The notes: a model not told the origin generated them from the sequence alone. A stretch of 64,000 nt of DNA from Mesodorylaimus sp. YZB2_4 (GCA_030248295.1 JASANH010001061.1:186001-250000); one strand, 5' to 3'; positions 48,601 through 60,142 are shown, numbered from the stretch's first letter. A program made the numbers and translations.

Positions 48601-50431
48601 CGAACGTGTACTCGCCCACGTGCAACTGAAACACCAGCGGCCTGCCTCGAGGCAATCCAGTCTAGTCCACTGCTTACCTGACGCAAATGCACAGTCTCAT
48701 TCTCGCGACCTTCGAGCACAGCCATCGGCACGCTATCGTCACCGGCGGCCACTGGCGACGACTTTATTGTCCAAGAATATTTCATCAAGTTGTCTGAAAC
48801 CACAGCACGGGTCAATCCCAAATCGCCTATTCTTTCGCCCATTGTGCATAGGCTGCGCTGTAGCAATCGATCCTCCGCACGGAGCAGACAGCTGGGAACG
48901 CCACCTGTCAGGGTCATGGTTCAGCCAGGGACCAGATCAGAAGACTTGGATAGCTGCTCTCTGGCACTGGCGTGGTGGGAGTTTACTGCTCCTACAGACC
49001 ATACAGGCCACACTTGTCATGCCATTCATTAGCTTCGATTATCCGACACACACGGGTGTGGCTTGCAATATGCTCTTCGCCTGTATGTCCTGAGCAGTGC
49101 TGGATGGAAGTGGTCTGATGCCAGTTGGGTCGAAACAGACGCCCCGTGAATTGCCTAGGAAGGTCCCTTCGAAGACTCCTCTAGCTGATGGTTCAGAGTC
49201 TAACTACCACTCCAGGTGCAGTTACCAGTGAATGTTCAGGTGAATCCCCTCGTGCATATGTCCCTCCACCCCCGAGTGCACATACCTGTGGTAAAACATG
49301 ACTATGCCCCACACCACTCACTCCCCTGCTCACCTTCGCTCGCATTCTCTTTGCCCCAATCGAGTACGGCCGTCAGGTTGACATCATCCATAATTGGCAA
49401 GCCGACCGTCCTCGGTCCCACCACCTGCACTCTGAGCACGGCTGGTGCGGCAGTCGTCTGAGCAATATTCAAGGCCCCGTCGGTCGTGCCTGCTCCCTTT
49501 TCACAAAGGCCAGTCTTTGCATTCCTGACCAAGCCGTGCACACATCGACACGCCCCCGTCCTCGATCGATTGTTCTCTTTGATAGTGACGCACTCCTCCG
49601 AATTCCCGCACTCCTTCAAGCCGATCACGCACGCCGCGCCCGACAACGGCTCGGGCTCGCATCCGTTATTTTGCTCGTTACGCCTAGTCCCAGGTGCACA
49701 CGACACACTGTCCGAAGTGACCAACAAGTGGCCCGCTAGGAAGAAGTAACCTAAAATGGAAACACCACTGCAGGCAATCAGCAAACAGCATCCTAAGGGC
49801 CCCTGGAGCACCCCCTGTAGGCCGTCCTACAGTCGAGTGCGGCTGCTATGCGACCTGCAGCAGTCACACCCACGGTACAGTAAGCCTACTGCAGCAGACC
49901 CAAGAAATCCAGCTGACCCATCGGCACCAGGACACCAAAAAATAGAAATCTTACACTTTCAGATTTCTTGCTGTGGGAACATCGCCTTGATCTCCAGCAG
50001 TATTAGGCGCACTGTTCTGTGCACATGCTAACGTTATGTACAGTACTGAAACCATGCACTGTACAAGCAGTAGGCACATGACACAGTGCAAATTGTAAGC
50101 GCAGTGTGTACAGTACACAGTTTCAGCACTTCACTATTCAGTGCTGTGCCATATAAATGCACAATATGATCAAAATCGATTGCATGATTCGATTCGATTT
50201 AACGATAATCACTCAGGGGTCTACTGCAGCAGGGCACAGTACTGCGCCGCTTGACTGCACTCTGTATAATTGTACAGTACAGTACATGTGCTGATCGAGC
50301 TACCAGTTACGCAGCACAGTACTGTACGCTGCTACAATAGACCCTTGCGTGATTACACCAAGCACATGCTGAGCCCAGCATTTCTCCACGCATCTCCACT
50401 CACCTACGAAAGCTACACATAAAATTTTCAT
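42676..50431 (-). CDS. KIAA0319L: KIAA0319/KIAA0319L-like PKD-repeat transmembrane receptor
   Basis: Nineteen exons in consistent phase, 873 residues: 50404-50431, 49334-49750, 48678-48793, 48538-48625, 47340-47429, 47139-47283, 46717-46781, 46480-46658, 46303-46426, 46052-46184, 45847-45995, 45155-45303, 44956-45094, 44827-44897, 44667-44770, 43765-43919, 43441-43563, 43168-43383 and 42676-42806. It has a signal peptide (MKILCVAFVGYFFLAG), a Cys-rich N-terminal module instead of an obvious MANEC domain, five PKD domains (patterns NKPPTAII, STDDKGIVKWKW, GDYTFNL, GVYVFGL), a membrane-proximal region, the family Cys motif (CSGRGRC..KRCICDRYWM), then DWSILYFVLVLLLMLVSLACVV as TM and an acidic tail (SDSDESSEEE). 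Vertebrate members work in trafficking and neuronal migration. Only 212 bp separate it from the NOL11-like gene upstream. Confidence 0.88.
45478..45655 (+). mobile_element. tRNA-derived SINE S1
   Basis: The head matches a tRNA gene: GTCGTGGCCTAGCGGGTTAAAA as A-box region and GGGTTCGACTCCCGCCTGGGT as B-box and T-arm. The body reads CCTTAGCCCTCGACTGCGCC and ends in GGATAGAGTATGACATGACA. A related copy lies inverted at 53925-54085. It sits in an intron of the PKD-receptor gene, antisense to it. Confidence 0.75.
47030..47105 (-). repeat. tRNA-like remnant in PKD-receptor intron
   Basis: On the minus strand this contains CCGGGTTCGAATCCTGGTCGGGGCA, a perfect T-arm and B-box, but no proper D-arm or pairing acceptor stem. 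A weaker match (GAATCGAGCCC) lies near 45370 and another (GGGAATCGAACACC) near 57640. These look like SINE heads or dead tRNA copies. Confidence 0.45.
47430..48537 (-). other. Large intron of the PKD-receptor gene
   Basis: 1.1 kb between exons 4 and 5. Contains GATCCTGATCC-rich sequence near 47945-48045. Long open frames are shadows; I see no exon with matching phase and PKD-like sequence. Confidence 0.5.
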
Positions 50432-50643
50432 CTCGAGCTTATCGCACCCAACTCACGATCAATCAGGTCACCATTCTTGCACCTAAAACAGTACATCATT
50501 CAAGCCCCCAACAAAAACTCAATAAAACATCGATACATCTGGACGCAAAACCATATCCATCAAATCAACACAATTCTTACAATTTTTTACTCGTTCAAAC
50601 AAACATGAAAAAACTTAAACTAGTCAAAAAAGGTCTAAATTCA
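50432..50643 (-). promoter_or_regulatory. Short intercistronic gap NOL11-like / KIAA0319L-like
   Basis: About 212 bp between the NOL11-like stop and the next start codon on the same strand. There is no AATAAA on the minus strand in it. A good 3' splice signal (ACTGTTTTAG then GTGCAAGAATGG) lies about 55 bp before the KIAA0319L ATG, with no matching upstream 5' UTR exon seen. This fits a trans-spliced downstream gene of an operon, or an ordinary 5' UTR intron that would have to run from within or beyond NOL11. Confidence 0.4.
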
Positions 50644-53619
50644 TCAACTAAAAACAAGGATTTGTATCGAATAGTCTTTCCTTTTCTGTAATGCCGTCTC
50701 ATTTGACGAAGAAGCCTTACTTTTCGCACGTGCTTGGGAAAAAATCAATATCGATTTTGCCTGCAACAAAAAATCGATTGATTCCACCTGTTAAGGTGAT
50801 GTTTCAGCAGATCCCCTAGCTCACACCTGACACAATACCCAGTGCACGTTTCCAGGTGTCGAACCCCTTCACCCCCTACCTAGCACCAACTCACCAACAC
50901 ATCAGCCATCATCGAAGCATGTTCAACTTCCTTCTCGAAGCCAGGTTCAGTCAACACACACTTGGCAGCCGCGTCCATCAAACAGTTGAGAAAATCGATC
51001 GCCTATGAAAAATAATCCAATACAAACAATGCCACAAGAACTTCTTCATTTACCTGCTCCAAGGTCGGCTCGTTGACATCCACCTGCGTCTTGATTACTA
51101 ATTGCCCGAATAAGGAATTGCTCAGTTTCAATAGGTTCTTCAAAACAGGAAAATTCAGTCAATTTCATGCTGGAGTAACGATTCAATTCGGGGCCATCCA
51201 TAAAGGTCGACCGCGGCCCGAGGGGGGGGGGGGGGGGTAGCAAAAACTTTTTACTTTCACCAGTAGTGCGCGCTCAAACCTTAAAATTTTTTGTCTTCTC
51301 CTCGGTCGTTCATTCTCGATACTGGGATTACGATTTCATCAGGACTTTTATTCCCGACTGGAATGGCAACCGAACGGAAAAAGTTGGAGGCGATGCTTCA
51401 GTTGATTGAGGTGTTGATCATGCATGGTTTGGGCAAGGAACCCTGAGTGGGAGGCCGAAGTTCAATTCCAACGGCGGACGGCAGTTTAGTAGCTTGTCGC
51501 TGGCTCTGGGCGACACCCCTGGTCCTGCCAAGTGGCGGACGCCCACCCAAAGAGTATAGAATTGGGAAACTGCTCCTCGAACACCAGTCGGCAAGGTCCT
51601 CCCTTTTTATCCAGTATGCCCTCGTGCTCTTTGGAGATGTTATAGGGAAGCTGCTGTGAGAGCTGGTCACCTCACGGCCCCACCTATCGTATGACTGCGA
51701 GCTAATAGGCAAAACGGGTTGGAATTCCCATGGGAAACTGGGCCGGCGCGGCCCAACCCACAAAACCTTTTTAAAAATATAGGAAAAGTTGTGGGAAAAG
51801 TTCGTGGAGGCTTTCACAAAATAAAAATCCGTTTCATCAATCAAAAAAGATGAACCTCCAAAGGAGAAGGCACCTTGTCAAGCTCAAAAAAGCATTAGAT
51901 GAAACATTTTACAAAACTGCGTTGGAAAGAGGAGTGACTGGAACAGTCGATTATTTTTTAAGGAGGGGGGGGGGGGGGTTTGCGAGAAATGGTCGGCATG
52001 CGGTCAGGGGGGGTCAAAAATTGAGATTTTGTGCGGTCGACCTTTATGGATGGCCCCCTCCATAAAGAACGAACTCTGAAATCATATTTTAGCCATCTAG
52101 GCATTGCAGTTTCGACTACAGTCCAACTATTCTGCCATTACAGCGACTAAGCTGGGTTGAGATTAGTCAAACGCATGAATGCAAGAGTGCGTAAAAGATG
52201 GTTCCGGATGTGGAACTTTTAGGAGGCAGGAAACAGAGACCGTTGGCCTAATTCTTGTCTGAAGGCACATTTCACACACTCCTGACCGGCAGTACATTGA
52301 CCCATGGCAGCGACATTTCAAATCACCCCTTCTACTTCCACAAGGCATCTTGCCATCACAAAACTTAAAATATGGTTTCAGATACGGGTTTCCCTCACAC
52401 GTCAGGGATAAGGTGTGAGGGCTGAGACCATCATTGGCAGTACTCACCAAAATCTGATCGGCCGCGAGTGTCTTCAAGGCCTGAGTCATCAGTCCAGGCG
52501 AATACGGATATCGAAGGACCCGTAATCTGAAACGAATCGACTACAAACAAGATCCTTTCTTTCGTGAAAAATTAACACTTACATCAATCTAATTTGTTCC
52601 GCACTAACATCCTCAATCGCTGCTTTTTCGGATCTAAAATTTGACTTGGTGAATGAAAAATTTTTTAAACCAGGGAATGCTTACCCAATTCCGAAAGATA
52701 GAATTCTGACCAGATTAAATTCTGATATATCGGCCATTTTCTCCAAAAGATTGTCAAGTCCAGCGAATGATTTTGCGGATATGAAATAACTGAGTAAATT
52801 TGATGAAACGCTGAAAAAAGCATAAAATGAAATTGGGAGCGAGGCAGAATGCTGTATAAACCTGACTGTGCCGAGGAAAACTAGAATTCAAAACCGCCAA
52901 GAAAAATAACGCACCAACAGAAAAGAAAATAGAAAAATGTTGTTTTCAAATCAATAAAACTTCCAAATGAAAAGTTCCGAAGACATCACATTGAAACTTC
53001 AAAAAATTTTCATGCTGAACAGTTTCTTGGTATTAGTGCATTATGGCAACACCCCCCGTTTCTGGGAGCAACACTCAGCGGCGCATTGTGGCAAAACTAG
53101 GACAAGTGCGATCGAATTTTCTTTTGGAAGTCACCAAAAAAGACACAATCGAGAAAAAGCGAGCAGTCTGATCATTGCTTCGTTGAGGAAACCTTATATA
53201 CTCTGCGCAGCACTGTTTTCTCGACCTTTCCATACAGAACCGCTCTTGGATATACGGCCTTTTGACCTGTGTTTGGCCTTTTCTCCCATATGTCCATTGG
53301 GCCCTTGTTTCTACAGCCCCAACTCACTTGTCTTGGTGTTGCCACAATGCACACGTGGTGTTGCCTCGGCGGCGGGGTGTTGCCATAACGCGCTAATAGG
53401 GTACCCAGTTTCTTACCAATTAGTTAGTATTCCATGTTCCATAAATAAATGACAAATTTCCAATGCCTTTCCTTGTTTATTCCATGGACACCGAGAAAGT
53501 AATCGAAGAATTTTCCGTTGATCAATAGCGCTTAATGAAAATCGTGCACGTTTTCTGCCTTTTAATTTTTCCACCATTTTCTCCAATTTTTCCATCGCCC
53601 ATACTATAATTACAATTGT
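50644..53619 (-). CDS. NOL11: NOL11-like nucleolar (U3 / t-UTP) protein, 5' part missing
   Basis: Proposed exons in consistent phase: 53417-53619, 52685-52810, 52583-52633, 52448-52526, 51054-51137, 50895-51002 and 50644-50760. NOL11 acts in pre-rRNA transcription and early 18S rRNA processing in the nucleolus. The match is to the C-terminal half: SVSSNLLSYFIS-type region, then RYPYSPGLMTQALKTLAADQIL (compare the family's helical repeat), EPTLEQAIDFLNCLMDA, and a terminus KDYSIQIL like the family's YSIEVLEL. The similarity is recalled, not computed, so it is moderate. The N-terminal beta-propeller half should lie above 53619, where I could not find its exons. A MITE sits in the first intron listed (52811-53416), 11 nt from the donor. 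Confidence 0.6.
51430..51785 (+). mobile_element. SINE-like repeat S2 in NOL11-like intron
   Basis: Shares CTCACGGCCCCACCTATC, GGCAAAACGGGTTGGAATTCCCATGG, AACTGGGCC and GGCCCAACC with 32455-32565 in the same orientation. A degenerate B box (AAGTTCAATTCC) lies at 51458-51470. The 3' end is A-rich. It lies in the 1.3 kb intron 51138-52447, which also contains G-runs at 51222 and 51964, duplicated GTCGACC-CCTTTATGGATGGCC sequence (about 51197-51216 inverted relative to 52037-52062), and no exon I can identify. Confidence 0.6.
53020..53414 (+). mobile_element. MITE with terminal inverted repeats and 9-bp target duplication
   Basis: The body is 53029-53405. One end reads GGTATTAGTGCATTATGGCAACACCCC; the other, inverted, reads GGTACCCTATTAGCGCGTTATGGCAACACCCC. 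Inside each end is a second GGCAACAC-type repeat, giving subterminal repeats of about 75 bp. The direct repeat CAGTTTCTT flanks it at 53020-53028 and 53406-53414, a size typical of Mutator-like elements. There is no coding capacity. It lies in an intron of the NOL11-like gene. The truncated relative at 13114-13445 is highly similar, suggesting recent activity. Confidence 0.8.
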
Positions 53620-53924
53620 CTAATTTTCCGTAAATTTCACTTAAAGATCTTCCAGTTAAAATAAGAAAGAGCAAAGGTTTCAAATTTTATTTTTATATCT
53701 GGGTACTTTTCGGTGCTATATTTTAGAGTTTTTTGAAGAAATAAAAAAGGAATTACCAAAAAAAGAATCGAGGTGGGGTGGAACTCTGTCGCACATATAT
53801 GCAAAGCTTGTTGCTGCTCACCCCAATTGGCGGGAAATTTAAATGTAGTAAATGCTGATTTGTGTGTTCTGTGCGCGTCGTAGGGAGTCCACATTCAGTA
53901 ACATATGTCAAGCCGTGTCATGCT

Positions 53925-54085
53925 TTATCCATCGCATTCGAGGGCTAAGGAGCATATTTTACAATCATGTTTTATCCAGCCGGTAGTCGAACCCTCCCCT
54001 GTAAGAGCGCGCCCAGCGGGTGCCTTAAGCGCCTTAAGCCTTAAGCCTTAACCGCCCGGCCACGACCAGGGCCCCTACTCTGGCT
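53925..54085 (-). mobile_element. tRNA-derived SINE S1 copy
   Basis: On the minus strand it reads GGTCGTGGCCGGGCGGTTAAGG (A box), several TTAAGGC repeats, GGAGGGTTCGACTACCGGCTGGAT (B box), then CTCCTTAGCCCTCGAATGCGATGG and GCATGACA, in the same order as 45478-45655. The CTTAAGG reiteration is an insertion specific to this copy. Confidence 0.75.
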
Positions 54086-55950
54086 GCCGAGGGTGGACAG
54101 CCCCACGAAACATTCGTACAGAGGCGGTAAATACCTCCGTCTTATCGTGAGATGGGAGACCTGTAATGTTCATGTTCATGTTTTACCACATCACCAAACA
54201 CTTATGCGCACTCGAGGGTGAAGGGACACATTCAGGATTGTACAGATGAATTTGGGTAAAATATAGTTTCCGGCTAATGTGCTGTACCTAAGAACTAACA
54301 GTGCGTAAAATATAGTCGCAGCTAGACAAAATCACGTGTCCCAAAATTATATTTCACCGACTCCATTCTCATCGTCAGGTCGGGCTCAACTGAAACCTCA
54401 TTTCCTATATTGGCTTTTTTATGACTGAACTCAACCTACATTCTACCAGTCTATGCTGCACCATTCGCTGATTTATTGTAGTTGCACGACTTTGAAGCCG
54501 CCAGGGCGGTGTAGCAGTGAAAGGCGTGTGTCACAGTTAGCTTGGCAGAACTGGAGCCTGGTCAGTGTGGGTTCAGCTATGACCAAGTTCTCAGACGGTT
54601 ACCCCAACCGCCGACATCGCGGGGGACTAACACGCGCTCTCGCCCGGCATGCATTCCCGATTGACCCTAGTCGATGGCGATAGGGTCAACTTACAAGCCT
54701 CCTAGCCCCATGCAGGGAATTATGTGTGATGTGCAGAATGCCCCCTGCAGTGCTCTAGCGCTCGCTAACTGGTCCTTTAGGCTTTGCTCTGCTAAAATAT
54801 TTTGGTCTCAACCACCTCACAAAACCATGACGTACAAATCTATTAATTAAAATAGAAAAATTCAGTTTATGTATTTCACTACAGTAGCTAATTCGGTCTG
54901 GCATAGTTTTACAAATTCATCACTTTTTTCATATTCCTTATTTAGCACTCAACTCTGCACCTTTTCAAAAATCAGTTTGAAACGCCCAACCGTTTCACCT
55001 GTCACATTCCAACTTGATATGTTTAGACATAATTGCTAGACGGATCCAACTGAGCAGAGTTGAACTATAAAGAATAGTCTCCATCATTGTATCTATTCTT
55101 GCCTACAAATTGCCCGGTGACAAGTACATTGTGGACCAGTCAGGCGGCATTCTTTCACTCGCTCACCAATTTTCAGGTCACCCCTTGATGAGCTGGGCGC
55201 AACCAGGCATTTCATTGGTGTCAACTTGAAAATGGATTACATTTCAAAGTGCAGAACTGGTGTGGCTTGTGATGACTTTTTCTCCATTCTCTGCTGACTC
55301 AACTGTGAACGCAATTGCTAGTCCCTACTGAACGTAGTTGGGTGGTGTAGAACTGCAGCACAGGACTACACTGCCTGCAATGCAGGCATCTCTACAGCAC
55401 AGAAGGCTGAATCAAAAAAAGTAATACATCTGTGCAGCGCCGCTGTTTCAGAATACCAGGCCGAATGGCCATGAATCGGAGAAGATACAGCAAGGCAAGC
55501 TTCCTAGTGGTAGGGCGCTGATCGTGAGACTTCAACCCAACGGGTTCCTGCCTCGCTTGAAGAGATTTTATTTACCAGCCACTGATCGGAGTAAAAAGCC
55601 AGACTAGCCAATCACAAGTGAACACAGACTGCGCTGGTGTGAGCACAAGGCAGTCCTGCAGTGGAGTAGTGCACACCAGAACTGCCACAGTGACTCCGGC
55701 ATGCAAAGCAGAAAGCAAATACCAGATTTTATTATTCCCAAATACAAAATAAAAAAGCCATCTATCACAATTTTGTCTAAGACAGAATTAGGGCAGTAGT
55801 CTATAAAGCCAGAAATAAATGTGTTCTATGCGCAGAAGAAAAATTGACACATTTATACAGTTTAGTTAAACATAAGAGAAGATCGCAAAAACATAAGATC
55901 TGCTTAAAAAAGTGGTCGCAAGAGAGTGAGTATATGGAAAATATGGTTTT
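54086..55950. other. No supported gene
   Basis: About 1.9 kb without a coding region I can support. Several GTAAAATATAGTTTC strings occur (54250, 54302), also seen near 42380 and 44112, so this is a short dispersed motif. Missing 5' exons of the NOL11-like gene might be here. Confidence 0.35.
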
Positions 55951-55977
55951 TTGATAGTTGTACCTTTTTTGGCGTTT

Positions 55978-56500
55978 TTAACACGTTTTGCCTTCGTTAC
56001 GTCTTTTCAAGCAAACAATCCATTGTTGCTGGGCGATTTTCAAAATACGACCCGGTGGTTTGGTCATGCGAATAACGAACTGCTTGCTGTCGGTGCATTT
56101 GCGGTCCATCCACAACACTCCATTCACCCACGTGTAGCACGATTGGACTTGTCCCACGTGATCAACGCAATCCAAGAGCACTTCTGTGCAGCGAGGTGTG
56201 CGTTGGTCAATGTCTATCTCGAGGGCAGATTTGCCTGGATTTTGAGCTGTGCCGAATAGACCAGTGCCAGTCCAGGCTGATCCTTGCAAAGCCGAGAGAG
56301 CGGCAGCAGCCGATTGACCTTCGCCGACAGCCACGCCACCCGCATTGGCAGCTGGCGCTCCACCAGCAGCACCGCCGCCACCAGCAGCGGCTGGAGCTGT
56401 TCCACCGTGTGCTGCGCCTCCATATGGGGCTGGAGCTGGGGCGGGAGCTGGTGCTGGGGCTGGGGCGGGAGCCGGCGCTGGCGCTGGGGCAGGAGCTGGT

Positions 56501-56595
<95 letters not shown>

Positions 56596-57564
56596 AGCAG
56601 GGGCCGGAGCAGGAGCAGGAGCTGGATATGGAGCGGGAGCAGGGGCTGGAGCTGGAGCAGGAGCTGGCCCATATCCAGAATCGCGTCTTCGTCGTGCAGT
56701 TGCCGCAGCTTCATCTACACAAAGCATGTAAACAAAATCAGAATCTGTGAAATCTCTATTTTGTCATACTCTGACGGACCTCTACCTCAAACTCTCTGAC
56801 CAAGCTGACTGAGAAGATGACATCACTCGCGTTGCTTACCTGGCTTTAATTCGCGAGCCAAGAAAGTGTCCAGTCCATTGCAGAAAGCAGCAGCGTCGCT
56901 TCCAGCCAGGTGTTCAATCATTTGGAAGCTCAGAGGGTCATTGATAATGACCAGTGGTCTGGGCATGTCACCCTAAACATCAGCAGCCTGCGGTCATATC
57001 ATGAGAGTACATAAAAGTCACTGACTCACATGGCTTTCATCCCTCTTTGGCAACAAGTAGCATCGATTGGCACCGACTGGACGAGAGACGATCATGTGCT
57101 GAAACGAACAACTGGTAACCAATGGCCAACTGATAAGGTATCAGTGGCTTACTCTTTCAGGCACTTCCATTCGATCCACTTCGTGCCACTCTGGCGCGTC
57201 CTAAAATTATTGCGTGAATCTTGTAGAGTTGCACATACATCCACTACTTGACCACTGACCTTTGGGAAGCTCAGTTTGCTTCTGGCATCGCACACTGGCT
57301 GGGGAAACATGTAGGCAGCGGCGAAGAATGTGGCCACTGACACTACGACAGCCAAGCACACACCACCAGCCACCACCGGAATAGTGCGGCATCCAGAACT
57401 CTAGAAGAAAAGCGAGTCAAATGAGTGAGGGATTGTGCTACCTCTGCAAGAAAGTTCTTTCTTGGTTCCGCCCCTATAGCCTGGTTCTGTGGGATGGGCA
57501 GCGGTTGATAGTCGCTGAATTCAGGGAACAAAGGGGCACAAGTAAAGGCAGAAGAAACTGGGGG
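55978..57564 (-). CDS. BRICHOS-like type II membrane protein with Pro-Ala repeat (N-terminus missing)
   Basis: Exons in phase: 57442-57564, 57260-57400, 57153-57200, 57030-57098, 56840-56972 and 55978-56714; at least 416 residues. A cytoplasmic Pro-rich part is followed by a single membrane span (VAGGVCLAVVVSVATFFAAAYM). A lumenal region has Cys pairs spaced as in BRICHOS: NRCYLLPKRD, then FCNGLDTFLARELK, the latter resembling the CNGKDTY segment of ITM2 proteins. Next comes a long (PA)n tract of about 75-80 residues, a Gly/Ala segment, and a C-terminal Cys-rich domain (LLDCVDHVGQVQSCYTWVNGVLW). BRICHOS domains chaperone aggregation-prone C-terminal clients, which fits the layout. The first exon (start codon) was not found above 57564. 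BRICHOS is moderate; the domain order is visible. Confidence 0.6.
56420..56675 (-). repeat. 12-bp tandem repeat encoding Pro-Ala
   Basis: On the plus strand the unit is GCTGGTGCTGGA, repeated many times and most regular at 56508-56600. It encodes alternating Pro and Ala on the minus strand. Length is likely to vary between alleles. Confidence 0.85.
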
Positions 57565-59694
57565 CTGAAAGAATTAGTGTATTTAGAAGACTCAGAAATG
57601 ACAAATTTAGAAACTAACAACTTAAAAAATCTAGCCCTAAGCGGGAATCGAACACCCTCCTCTGGGATTCCAGTAATGAGGCCTTGCTTCACACAAAATT
57701 CAGCAGCAATGCACCAACAATTCCCAGTCATAGTGACCCTACAGAGGCTTATGAAGAAGGCGACTTCTCAAATTATCATCTCTGATGGTAGTCGCTATGA
57801 CTGCCAGCAATTTATAGGCATTCCGCCCACAACTTCATTGATAATCACCATATCCTCTGCCATATTACCCTCCCTCACTGCCCTCCCATTACCGCTTACC
57901 TTTTCAGTCATTCTTCCAATCTTGCTTGCAGGATACTCAGTGGGCCTTCCACAGCCAAACACTCTCCTTTACATACTCTTCGTCTTTTATACCCTTTGAA
58001 TTTTGTCGCCCGCGGTCAGAGACATTTTTCATGTCACGCTCGATTAATATGTTTGATGGGATAGCGGTGTTGTCTAGTCTAAAACGGGTCCTTTTCTTAA
58101 ATCGAGGTGTCTTCTCTAGTCAACAGGCAAATGACGGATTGCGAGTGCCTGTAGTTTACTAGAGTGTGACAATTTGCAATTGCTTGTTCCGCTGGTTTTG
58201 TTAAAGTTCGTAAACTTGAAATTGTGCACCTCCGCCCCCTCGCTACACTGAAAACTGACGCTCACTTGACGATACGCTCCGATGACCATAGTCCGCCTAT
58301 GACTGTACACAAAGATGAAATATGAATACATTTATAGATTCCTAAACTCCCGCCTTTAATGCCTAAATTATTTAGGTTAACCCCTTTAAGGAGACCAGAC
58401 AGAAAAAAGCTGACATTTCTCAGACCCGATTATCCAACTACACTTATATTCTTGATAGAAAACATAGATTACATGTGCTCCTACCCCCACTGACAGGATT
58501 AGTCCACTAATTCTATTTGACATTAGACGAAAATGCGTGAAAATATTCCCACCAACGGGTACTTAGGGACTGGCCTAAAATGGACACAGCTCGTGTTCGG
58601 CACGCGAATAGTGCATAGTCGGCATTCCATTTTCGTGGCCTAAAGGCAATGCCAAGTCGAAGGCGATTACGTTCAAATAGTCTTAAAATAACAACTACTC
58701 CATGGGTGGAGGCATCGGTGCGCAGTTGAAAGGTAGAATTATCAAAAAAGTCAATGATTAGTTGTCCATCTGTCGTACTTATTTACGCCTCTGTTTTGCA
58801 TGACCAATTAGGACAGGTGTATTTTTACACTTGGCGAATTCCGCACTCGATCCGCCTGCAGGCGCAGCACTTGAAAAACTAAGGTCCATTTAGAAAATCG
58901 TATGATTATTGAGTACAATAAATGAAAAGGTGACAGAGAAAATTCTAATCGTTAAAAGCGATAGATGTATTTCTTAAACAGAAACTTACATTACCTACCA
59001 TGTTTTTTCCTCTGCCCTGTATCTGATTTTGATTGGGTCATTGAGTCTATAGACATTCACATGCATTTATTTATTTCTCACCCCTAAAATTAGCATATCT
59101 CTCACAGAGAGAAACTTGGAGGAGAGTGATCAAACATTTCTGCCCATGCCATAAAATCAGCAGGTTCCTAATTACTCTCATGGATGTACTACATCCATTA
59201 TTTGACACTCAAAAACCATGTAAGTTTTTCTAACCCACGAAATCAACATGTATCTTTCATAAGAATAAAGGCGCACATACACTTTTTCATGCGCTGAATC
59301 GGCACATCTACTATACATACAGTACATGTTTTGGGCGCTTTCATAACCAGCAAAATAAACACGCATTCTTCACATAGTAAAGAACCAGTCAAATACGCGA
59401 AAAATAGGCCCTCATCTTTTCAAGATTGTGCATTTCTCGCTCATGAAGCCTAAGTTACTCGAAGTTGTTGAGACTCTCACGCATGTACTGTACATATGCG
59501 GGCCAAGCAGAAAGTTCTGATCGACTGACACAAACTGGGGTTGTAAATTTACTGAAACAATGAAAACAATGTATATTACATTTCGTACGTAAGCATGCGC
59601 AGTATTTATAACCTGTCAAAGTCACTTTGTAAAACATCAATTTCCCCCAAAAAGTCCTAACGCACAGTGAAAACCAAGAGCCATTCACACCATT
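57565..59694. other. No supported gene; possible missing first exon of BRICHOS-like gene
   Basis: About 2.1 kb with only short open frames. A tRNA T-arm-like string (GGGAATCGAACACC, minus-strand B box) lies at about 57645. The 5' exon of the BRICHOS-like gene should be here. Confidence 0.35.
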
Positions 59695-60142
59695 TTACAC
59701 AGCGTTCTCAGCTTGTTCAAGGTATGCCACATAAGCCGTCCTGTGTGTTTCTCGTACAAAAGGGATGAAGCCTGAAAAGTAAAAAATTTACGTTCATCGT
59801 CCGCAGATTCACATAACTAAAACTCTGCAAAGAGACACTCTGTGGTGTCAAAAAACAAATAATTCGATCAAAACCCTCAAAAATTATATCTTTTTATCTT
59901 CCAATAGGGAAAAGAAAAGAACAGCAAAATGCAAGGCCAACAGAAAAATATTGCCTACAAAAAAACAGGAATGACCCCTGCTAGAGAAACCAAGACAACA
60001 TACCTTTCAGAACATCAGAGTATTCAGAGAAAGGCAGGTCTTTCAAGAATGTAAATACTGGCATAAACTTGTGCTCATCCCTGTACTTTCGAGCAAGGCT
60101 AGTAAATTTCTGAAACGTATCTTTTTTCAATCGACGCCGCAC
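59695..60142 (-). CDS. C-terminal exons of a protein with a harmonin/RTEL1-like helical domain
   Basis: Two exons, 60004-60142 and 59695-59771, joined in phase 1 with GTATGT and TTTTCAG signals, encode about 71 residues ending at TAA: FQKFTSLARKYRDEH, FLKDLPFSEYSDVLKGF, then FVRETHRTAYVAYLEQ. This has the helical layout of the harmonin-N-like domain near the end of RTEL1 (YK..D, then GFYQFVRPHHKQQFEE). If it is RTEL1, a DNA helicase controlling telomere loops and recombination, the helicase exons must lie further up, beyond the GPCR. I could not find further exons in 60143-61600. The link rests on remembered similarity. Confidence 0.4.

Noticed and set aside
48446..49093. 215-residue plus-strand frame
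   Set aside because: Crosses antisense over exons 3 and 4 of the PKD gene and introns, with no domain or splice logic.
51850..51965. Plus-strand coding start (MNLQRRRHLVKLKK...)
   Set aside because: Short frame inside the NOL11-like intron that runs into a poly-G stretch; no exon partner or domain.
56196..56799. Open frames opposite and out of frame with the Pro-Ala repeat gene
   Set aside because: A 12-bp repeat keeps all frames open; only the minus-strand frame has matching exon phases and a conserved-looking C-terminal domain.
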